64,000 nt of DNA, from positions 4,636,879 through 4,700,878 of the forward strand of contig NC_068351.1 of the NCBI RefSeq assembly GCF_014633365.1. The letters run 5' to 3'. This document shows, piece after piece, positions 22,005 through 31,741 of this stretch. The DNA is from Diospyros lotus. Lineage: Eukaryota > Streptophyta > Magnoliopsida > Ericales > Ebenaceae. Every line of letters starts with the position of its first letter. Positions within the stretch are counted from its first letter, which is position 1. Made by a program: the position numbers and the translations under genes. The notes beneath the pieces are model-generated. The model was not told where the DNA came from. It ran no database searches and worked only from the letters and a program-made list of their open reading frames with translations.

Positions 22005-23609
22005 TCAAGCTAGTGAATAGATATTTATCATTCCCATCTTGTCTCTAATGGATTCAAACCCTTGCTTATTCATGGCTTTAGTAAGGATATCTCTCTCTTG
22101 ATTCTTGGTAGGTATATAGGTTAGGCTTACCTCTCCTCTATCTATTTCTTCCTTGACAAAATGCCAATCGATCCTTACATGTTTCATCCGGTCATGTTGG
22201 ACCGGATTGTTGACAATGCTAATGTCCAATTTACTGTGACAATACAGCATCTTTGGTGAGGATATTGGTAGCTGTAAATCTTCAATTATTCTTTCTTCCC
22301 AAATCAGCTCACATATTCCTTGTGCAATGGCTCAAAACTCTGCTTCGGCACTACTTCTTGCCACTACCGATTGCTTTTTGCTCCTCCAGGTTACTAAATT
22401 CCCTCATAATCTTGTGCAAAACCCAGATGTAGACCTACTGTCCTCTATAGCACCAGCCCAATCAGCATCCACAAATCCACAAATTCCTCTATTTTAGCTT
22501 TTTCTAAACAGGAGTCTTGTTCCTGGTGTTCCTTTGAGATACCTAAGTATATGATAAGCTGCCTCTTGATGTCTTTTCTTGGGAGCATGCATGAATTGGC
22601 TTACTATGCTCACAACATATGTAATGTCGGGTCTTATAAGGGATAAGTAGATTAGTTTTCCCACCAAACGTTGATATCTGCCCTTGTCTACTGGATAATC
22701 CTGCTTGTTGTCTCATTTATTCTTCCAATTAGACTCTAATGGTGTATTGGCTAGTTTGCACCCAAGCTTGCCCGTTTCTTTTAACAAATCAAGTGTATAT
22801 TTTCTTTGAGATATGCATATACTAGCCTTGCTTCTGGCTACTTCCATGCCCAAAAAATACTTTAATTCCCCCAAATATTTTACCTCAAAAGCAGCTCTCA
22901 TGTTGTTCTTTAACCGTTCAATTTTGGGATCATTATTTCCTGTAATGATTATGTCATCAACATATACAATAAGAACAGTCCTCTTGCCATCTTCTTCCAC
23001 CTTTGTAAATAGGGTATGATCGGCCTTTCCTTGTGTATATCCCAACTGAATAATAGTATCACTAAATCTTTTGAACCAGGTCCTAGGTGATTGCTTTAGG
23101 CCATATAGTGATTTATTCAATTTGCATACCTTCCCTCTTGTGTCTTCTTTCTCAAAACCGGGGGCAATCCTCGTATAGATCTCATCTTCCAACTCTCCAT
23201 GTAGGAATGCATTCTTGATGTCCAGTTGGTGCAACTTCCAATCTAGGTTAATAGTTACTGAAATCAACACTCAAATAGAGTTTAGTTTGGCAACGGGAGC
23301 AAATGTCTCCTCATAATCGAGTCCTTGGGTTTGGGTAAACCCTTGGGCTACTAATCTTGCCTTATACTTATCAATACTCCCATTTGAGTGATATTTGATT
23401 GTGAACACCCATTTGCTTCCCACAACTTTTCCAGCCAGTAAATCTACTATATCCCATGTGTTATTAGTCTCCAAGGCTTGCATCTCATTCATCACTGCTT
23501 CCTTCCACCTCTCATCTTGCAACGCATGATTTATGTCATTAGGAATAACCACTTCCTCTATACTCATGCTGAATGCTTTGAATTGCGGAGAGAGTTTAGA
23601 ATATCTCAC
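22005..23609 (-). pseudogene. Copia B reverse transcriptase and RNase H
   Basis: At 23271-23609, ALQDERWKEAVMNEMQALE and YKARLVAQGFTQTQGLDYEE. At 22713-23270, [36 protein letters not shown] and VLIVYVDDIIITGNND (YVDD). The RNase H is fragmentary; its end is at 22005-22250 (MKHVRIDWHFVKEEIDRGEV and YIPTKNQERDILTKAM). Several stops lie between 22250 and 22713. Confidence 0.82.
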
Positions 23610-23771
23610 ATAGTTAGCAATCGGATGTTGTATACATGACCTTACTCCTTTCCGTATGGCTATAGGAACATCAAGAAGAAGATCCTCCTCATTAGAAGTA
23701 GCCTCAGCCTCCTGTATATTGTCAGCACTTTCTGTTTCTAAACCAACTTCTGGATCAGATGTTGGATTTGA

Positions 23772-24788
23772 CTAAGGGTCATGAGGCTTTCTAGAATATA
23801 CAAAGAGTGGTTTATCCAAGACTGAACTGGGAGTTGGAAAACACGATTCAAGGGTTGATTCAATGATAGAAGAGGATTCGAGACTTTGGAACTGGTGAGA
23901 AGAGAAAAGAGAGTCCCATTGTTCTACTCGAGTTGTGATAGAATAAAAATGAGAGATGGAAAAGAAAGGTTGGTCTTCAAGAAATGAGAAATCACACGAC
24001 ACTATAAACCGTTTAGTAGATGGATTATAGCATTTATAACCTTGTTGAGTAGGAAAATACCCAACAAACACACATTTAAGGGCCTTAGGATCAAGCTTGG
24101 ACTGAGAAATTGAGTGGTTGTGAACAAATACAGTACACCCAAAAATTTTTGGAAGGAGAGAGTTTAAGGCACATTTGTAGTGAGGAAAGGAATCAAGGAG
24201 AACACTTAAAGGTGTTCTAAAAGAAAGGACTTTGGACGAAAGTCTATTAATGAGGTAAGAAGATGTGAGAACCACCTCCCCCCAATAAACATTAGGGATT
24301 GAATTAGTGAATAGCGGTGCTCTAGTAGTTTCAAGGAGATGGCAGTTCTTTCGTTCTGCCACACCATTCTGTTGAGGATTATAGGGACATGAACTTTGAT
24401 GGATAATTCCATGGTTAGTTAGATAATTGGTAAATTCATTGGAAAAATATTCTCTACCATTATCGGAATGTAACACATGGATAAAGGACTGGAAAACATT
24501 CCGAACCATTTGATGAAATTATTTGAATGTAGCGTAAGCTTCAGATTTATCTTTCATCAAGAATATCCAACTAACCCTTGTGTGGTCATTAATGAAAGTG
24601 ATAAACCACCTGGTGTTTGTTAAATTAGATATTCTTGCAGGTCCCCAAATATCACTATGAATCAAGTAGAATGGTTTTGTAGGCTTATATGCGTGAGAAG
24701 GATAAGCAATTCTAGTTTGTTTAGCAAGAATACACTGCTCACAATGAAGAGAATGATTGCTTTTATTGATGAAAAGAGAAGGATACAA
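23772..24788 (-). pseudogene. Copia B integrase
   Basis: Two readings. At 24519-24788, HCEQCILAKQTRIAYPSHA (zinc site) and YLIHSDIWGPARISN (first Asp), ending near KDKSEAYATFK. At 23772-24509, VLHSDNGREYFSNEFTNYL (second Asp), PYNPQQNGVAERKNCHLLET (Glu) and FGCTVFVHNHSISQSKLDP. A stop near 24510-24518 separates them. Confidence 0.82.
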
Positions 24789-25013
24789 AGTCTTGAGATA
24801 ATGAAAACTAGGGTGCCCTAAATGCTTATGTCATAGCATAAGTGCAGAATCTGAAACAGTAGACAAAGAGGTTGTTGGTTGGGAGCTAGATCTAATAGAC
24901 TGACCATTCTTTGTAACATAGTAAAGGCCTCCTGCTTCCTCAGCACTACCAATCATTTTCGCCGAAAATTGATCCTGAAATTCACATCCAAAAGAAGAAA
25001 AAATTACCACACA

Positions 25014-26360
25014 CTAATGTTGTTTTGTTATCTTACTTACAGACAATAAGTTGTACTTTAGATTGGGCACAAATAACACTGGTCTTAGGGTTAAGCCTGC
25101 TACTTTGGCTAAGCCTTTCCCTTCAGCCACAGCTGTAGTACCATCAACCATAGAGACTGGTATTCCTCGATCAAATGATTCATAAATTGACAACAATTGC
25201 ATAGAACCGGTCATGTGGTCTGAGGCTCCTGTGTCAAGTATCCAGCAATCTATAGGGAACTTAAATGAGATTAGTGAGTGTTTAGATATACCTTGCTTAG
25301 CAAGAGATGCTACTGGATTAGATCCTTCACTTGTCTCTGATTTTGTTTCCTTAGTTTGACGTAAAAGTTGTTGTAACATCTCCAATTGTTCTGTCAATAT
25401 AGTAAAATTTGTTATTTTTCCAACTTCTGACTCTCCTCCATAGGCTGCTTGCGATCCCTTTCGTACGTTTCTAGGCTTCCAATTTGATAGTTTCTCGTGA
25501 ATCTTCCAGCAAGTTTCCTTGGTATGATATGGCTTATGGCAATGATCACACCAAGGTTTGTCTTTCAATGGCTCACCTTTAGGTGGACCGAAAGTTCTTA
25601 GCCTCAACATTACTAATGCTGATGACTGAATAGATACATCAGAATGAATAACCCCTGAGGAATTGAGCATTACCCTTTTTTGGCTTTCCTCTCTCCTTAC
25701 TTCTTAAAACACTTCCTTTATCGTTGGGAAGGGTTTTGTTCCAAACAATCTCCCCCTCACCTCATCAAGATCAGAGTTTAAACCATGTAAAAAATCAAAA
25801 AACTCTCTTTTTCTATCATCTTTTCAAACTTCTTTCCATCTTCAGCACACTTCCATTCAATCTCATGAAACAAATCTATTTCTTGCCATAATTCGGTTAA
25901 TGTATTGTAATACTCAGTCACCGAATTATTACCTTGTCGTGTTGTTCAGAGAGTGGAACGTAGCTGGAAGCTTTGGAAGTATTCTCTATATCTGAGTAGA
26001 TCTCCTGCACGGCTTCCCATATTTCTTGGGATGTTTGGTAGAATAAATAAGTTCTTCCAATCTTAGGCTCCATGGAGTTGACTAGCCATGCCATAACAAT
26101 CGAGTTTTCAGCTTCCCATATACTATACGTTTCTGAATCAGCACTTCAACTAGAGATCATTCCATTGAGATATCTGATATTGCCCTTGTCGCGAATTACC
26201 AGCAACACAAATTGTAACTACTGCATGAAGTTGGTTCCAATTAGTTTATGCTGGGTGATTTGGAAAGCATGATTTTCAAGAGTGGTTGGAGGTTGAGGAA
26301 CCTGAGAGACTAGTAACAGTTGGTTGGGGGGTAGAAGTTCTACTAGTTGATGAATCTCTA
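25014..26360 (-). pseudogene. Copia B gag and protease, gag heavily decayed
   Basis: The gag (about 25670-26360) has many stops and frame changes but keeps pieces such as NSVTEYYNTLTELWQEIDLF. The part at 25014-25670 is open and contains an intact zinc knuckle CDHCHKPYHTKETC (CX2CX4HX4C), then the protease motif CWILDTGASDHMTGS, ending FVPNLKYNLLSVSKITKQH. The knuckle closely matches the remnant in Copia A. Confidence 0.8.
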
Positions 26361-26453
26361 GTCATATCGAGAACTTACAGAATTAGACCAATTGAAAGAT
26401 AATGAAAAAAACGAGAGGACCACCTTGCTATGAAACCTGGAGCTCTGATACCA

Positions 26454-26731
26454 TGATAAAATAGATGAATCGGAAGTTCCTTGACTAGAAAACTACTTCC
26501 GTCAAACTTAATATAAAGGATTCATTTATACACATGATCTCCTAAGAAATCTCCTAAAATATAGGACTAGATAATTTCCTACTTTTTAGGTATAGATTAC
26601 AACAACAATAATCTCTAATTTTAGGAGAAATAAGGATTAGAATTTCTCTTATGATAGAGTATATCTTCCTCTCTTCAAGCTGGTCACGATCCCTTATCTT
26701 CTCAGCTGCTTTTCCTTTATTTTCTCCAACA
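26454..26731 (-). repeat. 5' LTR of Copia B
   Basis: 278 bp directly outside the primer-binding site. It contains an extra ctcctaagaaat-type repeat near 26540. A mostly similar copy is at 21712-21997. Confidence 0.85.
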
Positions 26732-26813
26732 AATACTTTAGCATGTTGCTAAAATATTCTTCCAATAAGAGCATGAAAATTACATATAAAGCCAGAGATG
26801 AAAAGAATCTGAC

Positions 26814-27106
26814 CTATAATCAAGGTGCTCACGGTGACTTCTCAGAAGTGGATCTATTTCATATATCCTTTGCCCGGTGTGAGGGGAAGGAATAGATCTT
26901 TGCCGAACCAGATCCTTTTCCATGCTTATATCATATGAAGCAACAGATTTTTCCACATTTGCAACTGTAACATCTTTCTCTTCAGTAGAAGAAGAAACAA
27001 AATCCTGCTTGCCAGCAACCTCTTGGTAACCACTGGGTGTTTGTACATCATCATCTTCTATCTCACTATCATCCTCCATCTCGATACTATCTATATCAGG
27101 TAAAAT
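26814..27106 (-). CDS. SBE2: Starch branching enzyme II, exon 3
   Basis: Third coding exon, 293 nt, between a TTTGCAG acceptor and a TATAG/GTCAG donor. It encodes [20 protein letters not shown], a long acidic/serine-rich arm, then the start of the conserved core: [20 protein letters not shown] and HREHLDYR. The IYEIDP-x-L...H-LDYR block is a hallmark of plant SBE2 and precedes the CBM48 module. Phase 0 in, phase 2 out; the AG left over makes an Arg codon with the first base of exon 4. Copia B ends only 82 bp to the left, so this exon borders a 17-kb intron. Confidence 0.9.
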
Positions 27107-29656
27107 CTGCAAACAAAGAATGAGCATAGAATAGATAAAATTAGAGTGGGAAATTATAGTCCACTCAACATAGATCTCAAAAATAGTATGATATTTAAAG
27201 CAGTCATTGCCAATGACCTCTATTTGAGGATTGATATTTTGTTTCAATGCATTTTTTCAATTAGTTTGGAAACGGAAATGTTCTGAAAACACTTCAAACA
27301 TGAGGAAAGGGCGACCCTAATGCACGAAGCTCCCTACTTTGCAAGGTTGAGGGGAGGTTGGTGTATATAGGCAACCTTACCCTTACTTTGGAAAGAGGCT
27401 ATTTACAGAACTCAAACTTATGACCTCCTGGTTATAAAAGAGCAACCTTACCATTACTACCAAAACTCATTCTCATTTCAAACATGAGGAGAACAGTTTA
27501 AAAAACTGAAATTGTGAAAATTTTGGAAACAAAAACTAGTGCTTATATAAGTTTTGGTACAAACTCTGTAATTAACATAATGTTTTCTGACATAAAAACT
27601 CAATCACTGAAGTCTACACATCTTTTTATATAACATTATAGAAAAAAATTTGAAAGTAAAGCCAACCATGAGTGTCAAATAAACTAATTATATGAACCAC
27701 AAGAACCTATATTCTAAATATACACAAGGTTCCAAACAAAGAAAATTTACAAATGCAACAATAACTACAATATATTTTGTACAAAAGATTACATCATTTA
27801 TGTGGGCAGTCTTTAATGAAATATAGTTAATTTTCTTTTCTAAATATATTTAAGAATGAAGCTCAATAAGAAAATGAGGGCTATGAACTTGGAGTCGAAT
27901 GTTTTACCTGGTTAGTTTTGGAATATGATTCATAAAGAAGCTGGACTACAGTTGTGTAGTACAGAAAAAAAAAAAAAAAAAATTACAATGAGAACATTTC
28001 TGTAAGGAAAGCACCCATGTGTAAAACAAAGAAAATCTCCTCCATTTTACATTCACTCAACTTTATATTTTGTATATCACAATCTTTTTTTCTTGTCACA
28101 AAATATATTCATATAATTGAAAAGAGAAATAATGGTAACCCTTGTCAATATTTCTCATATTGCCTAACCAAGCATTGCTTTGTAGTTTCAGTGCATTTGG
28201 CATATTCTGACAGAAACATTGAAATTTTGTTTCTAAATGAAGTATCTATGTCACTTGCTTAGGAAAAGAAAACATTTTGGCTGATTTCAGAAACTGAAAC
28301 AAAATCTTGTTCTGTTTCTCTAGAGCTAACTGCATTTCACACAAAAAAACCACCCAAAATAATGCAGTACTCTTTAAGTTGATTAAAAATATCTAATGGG
28401 CAAAAAATTAGATTCACAATATCTAGATAGCGCAGGGAAATGGAATACTAGGACAACAAAATAATAATCAAATTGCAAAGGAATTCTAAATTTTGACATA
28501 TCATAAAAAAGGTACCAAATAGGTCAGTCTATTGCAACCATATAGGTTTCACTTAATACCATTTAGAGGTAATAATTTATAGATTAAGAGTAGATGAGAA
28601 TTTTGTAACTCAGAAACTGGCTTAAGCCAGGATTTTTCAGATCAGTAATTGACCACCATTTCAGCTAGACTGTTTTGAGGTTTAAAAGTAGATTAAAAAC
28701 CTAGCTTCAAAGCTTAGACGAGGTTGAATACTATCCTAATCCCTTTATGAGAGGTTCTTTGTAAAAACTGTGGCGTTTCTCATTGGGATGGAAGAAAAAA
28801 GAAGAACAGAGAAGAAATAAGGTTGACATTCCAGGCACAAACCCAAGGAAAATAACGAAGAATGTCAGTAACACATCTAAACCAGAGAGGTAAATAGGCC
28901 TGCAATGAATAAGTATGCACCTTTAGGGTTTTATTCAAAAACTAATTACAGCATAGTTTATGGAGTAAATTCCTACATAATTTATGAACCATGTTGAATT
29001 CTATAAGCGGCAAAACAAGTTTTTCAGGCTTATTGACATATCCTATTGATTTGTGTTTTAGCATGTGCTGGAACTTCCTCATCTTAGCTAAACAAGCCCT
29101 AATATGGAGTTGCTTTATAAGGGAGTTGACATTCCCCCCCCCCCAACTGGAATTTTTTCCCCCTCCTTTTCTTTTTTTCCTTCTTTTCTTTTTTCCCTTT
29201 TTCTTTTGCCCAGGGTCAATTATATCAGTCATCTCATTTCCAGTTCTAGATGGAACACCATATTCTTCTAACATATAACTGGATATCTTCCACACTCTAA
29301 AGTCATTACCTTTCACACATGTACAATTTCAAAGTTCAGAATGCTACCAAATTCAAAGCATCTCATAGCAAGAGATAATGGCATGAATACTAGACAGTTA
29401 ATCTTCATGTGTACGGAAGATAGTACATCATAATCATTTGAGTGTCCATATGGTTAATTATATTGGGCACACTTCATTAGCAAAATGCTTGTCCACAATT
29501 GCTATGCTAAATGTGCAATTACTTTTCTAACAAAGATGAATATAACCAAACAATGATATATGAAACCAGAAGAAATGCAACAAAGGGCCACACTAAGGTC
29601 TTGGCATGTGTAAAAAAGAGAACTAGAATAAGTGCGTGATATGTATATTCAAACAC
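27107..29656. other. SBE2 intron 2
   Basis: 2550-bp intron with a consensus donor (CAG/GTGTTT at 29655-29656) and acceptor (TTTGCAG ending at 27107). It holds the SINE at 27307-27476, homopolymer runs (A-run near 27966-27980; C-run 29136-29145 followed by a T/C-rich stretch) and otherwise nothing recognisable. The short ORFs here are chance. Confidence 0.7.
27307..27476 (-). mobile_element. Au-like tRNA-derived SINE with 14-bp TSD
   Basis: 170-bp short interspersed element. On the minus strand it reads GGTAAGGTTGCTC..., a B-box-like GGTCATAAGTTTGAGTTC, then TGTAAATAGCCTCTTTCC and a 3' part with GGAGCTTCGTGCATTAGGG. This order and these blocks match the Au SINE family of angiosperms, from memory of that family. 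Target duplication ttcaaacatgagga is exact at 27293-27306 and 27477-27490. It lies in intron 2 in the gene's orientation. Confidence 0.85.
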
Positions 29657-29814
29657 CTGGGAATCTCCTGAAACTGTTTCAGCAACTTCCAATTGATCAG
29701 CTGTAGATGAAGAGCCATTGCTCATGCCACCAGGAACTAGTACTTTCTCAGATGCAGCAACCGTAGAAGAAGGGGAGTCGGAATCATAAGACGACTTTTG
29801 GACAAAAATCTTCC
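29657..29814 (-). CDS. SBE2: Starch branching enzyme II, exon 2
   Basis: Second coding exon, 158 nt, opened by a TTTGTAG acceptor and closed by a CAG/GTGTTT donor. With the one base left from exon 1 it encodes KIFVQKSSYDSDSPSS, then TVAASEKVLVPG and a Ser/Glu-rich stretch ending SGDSQ. The KSSYDSDS and SEKVLVPG motifs are typical of the N-terminal arm of dicot SBE2 proteins, just after the transit peptide. This part is not catalytic. It starts in phase 1 and ends in phase 0, so it fits both neighbours. A shadow reading frame runs on past the donor into the intron and should not be taken as the gene end. Confidence 0.87.
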
Positions 29815-31393
29815 CTACAAATTAGCAGAAAATTAGCTCCACATCCCCCTGATATATAGGCATTTATGATTCGCAAATACCTAAGAGATGCTAGGGAACA
29901 TAGTAGATGATTAGATTCTATGTAGTTGAAAGAAGGACCAGTTCAGTATGTCTGCAGAAGAACATAATCTAATAGTCCTAGCAGGGTTGCTATATGCCGT
30001 TGAGTCCTTGCAGAAAAATAGAATTTTCTGATATTGCCAACATCCGAGCATTTAAGAAACTAAATTGATGTCCATACTAATGAGACACAAATAATGCAAG
30101 GATCCAGTAGAATTTACTAATATCACCAATGGAAACATCTTAGCAATTAAGATACTGAGTTATATATTAACATTTTTATCCCCCCACCAAAAGAAAAAGG
30201 AAACTAAGAATTAAAAGCAGAAGGCACAAATAATGCAATTCCACTGCAGTTACAGCATCTTGACTTCTACATGTTATTCTCAAAGAAAAAAGGCACTTAC
30301 AAAGTGGTATCATTTCAAATGGTCATGTTACACAACCATTAACATATTTCACACCCCACCCCCTACACCCCCCCCCCCCCCCCATCAAAATAAATAAAGG
30401 AAATAAGAAGTAAGAACGAAAACAACACCACATTGATGAGTTTTTCATTCTTGTTTTTCACCTTCCAGGTCCAGAATTTGGCCTGTAAACCGGTCGAAAC
30501 TGCCAAATCCAGACCTGGTTCTGATTATGTCTCCAGGACCTGTCCAATTACCCAAATGGTCTCAATATGTAGGTTTGCCTCCAAATCCATATAAGACTGA
30601 AGTTCCAATCCGTTTAAGCAGAACCAGTTAACTGTAACATACATTTATGTTTATATAAAATATTTCATGAATAATCATATAATATATCATATAAATATAC
30701 ATATATATATTTATACAATATATCATATATTAAATTCTAAATGGATTTGGCTCCTATAGAGTAGGAACTAATAAATCCATAACCAGACCGCTTATTATAT
30801 CTGTAAGTGGATATATATTTAGTACAAACAGGGCTAAATGGATCAAAACCAGATCGAGTTCAGGTCTAGACTTAGTCCACTGACAGGCCGCCAGAAATTT
30901 TTTTTTTTTTTTTTTTAGTTTATTCTATATGGACTTTAGAGACGAGTGAAGTTATTTGCAAACTATTCTTAAAAATTTCACCCCTTGAGACGCAACATAA
31001 GCAAGCAAACAACTTATCTCTCTTTTTTTTTCTTTTTTTTGTCAATGATAGAGCACAACTACTACCCTTAATGTGTACACTGAGTAGACTCGCCGAGCAC
31101 GTGCACTACCCTACAAACCTCCTGTACCAAGGTAAGCACCCTGGTGGAAGGTTTGAACCCTGGTGGGAGAGGATGCCTGGCCACTATAGCCTCTTATCAG
31201 CACGCCAACCCTGGGAGTTAACCGATTTCATAAAACATATATAAGTCCAATCCACGTCTATAGCCATAAAAGAGTAAATCAAATTTGATACAAGTTACCG
31301 GATATTTCAATCCCACAAACTACAAAACTAAAATGAATAACACTCGAGAATCCAATTCACCTATGATCACAAATCCACAAAAAGAAAAGAGAC
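29815..31393. other. SBE2 intron 1, exon-2 side
   Basis: No coding content. It contains a 16-base-class poly-C run (about 30369-30383), an AT-rich stretch (30655-30735), T-runs near 30899-30917 and 31023-31040, and a repeat patch at 31040-31220 with a tRNA B-box-like ggtttgaaccc (31150-31160). The last may be part of a plus-strand SINE-like repeat, but no ends or duplications were found. Confidence 0.45.
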
Positions 31394-31609
31394 TCTTGGT
31401 TATATTGTTAGATTTATTTACATATATGTACAGTAGCAGCAGCAGTGTATGTAAATAGAAACGGATGTAGAGGATTAGTCATGTTATATATATATATTTT
31501 AGTAGGCATAAGTCTTGAACTGACAGATTATGATTTAGAGAAGTTTTATTCCATTTCTCTCTTCTCTGTTTTGAGCAGATTTATTTTCCCAGTTATTGAT
31601 TTCTTCACA
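31394..31609 (+). repeat. 5' LTR of Copia F
   Basis: 216 bp; begins tcttggttatattgttag and ends ttcttcaca. Identical to 36110-36325. It includes a (cag)n-like cagtagcagcagcag and a short (ta)n run. Confidence 0.9.
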
Positions 31610-31741
31610 TGGTATCAGAGCAGAGATCAATGGGATCTGCTTGATTTGTTTCACCAATTTCATTTGACGTTCTCAGATCCGTCATCGAAGCGATCTTCAA
31701 TTTCAGATTCTCTGTTTTAATCAAACCAACGACAGCATTTC

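Larger units (their letters stand above)
21712..26731 (-). mobile_element. Copia B: full-length LTR retrotransposon, degraded
   Basis: Minus-strand Ty1/Copia element of 5.0 kb in SBE2 intron 3, 82 bp from exon 3. The 3' LTR is 21712-21997 and the 5' LTR 26454-26731, TG...CA. The primer-binding site for tRNA-Met is at 26441-26453 and the polypurine tract (minus ...GAGGGGGAG) at 21998-22008. The flanks aatag (21707-21711) and aatac (26732-26736) match at 4 of 5 bases, a slightly mutated target duplication. All Copia domains are present but shifted. It is the same family as Copia A, with the same orientation as the gene. Confidence 0.87.

Noticed and set aside
29519..29725. 68-codon ORF ending in a hydrophobic segment, a possible small membrane protein
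   Set aside because: Its N-terminal third is SBE2 exon 2; the hydrophobic part is intron 2 translated past the splice donor.
31040..31220. tRNA gene or SINE (perfect B-box ggtttgaaccc at 31150-31160)
   Set aside because: No A-box at the right distance, no cloverleaf and no target duplication; listed only within the intron note.
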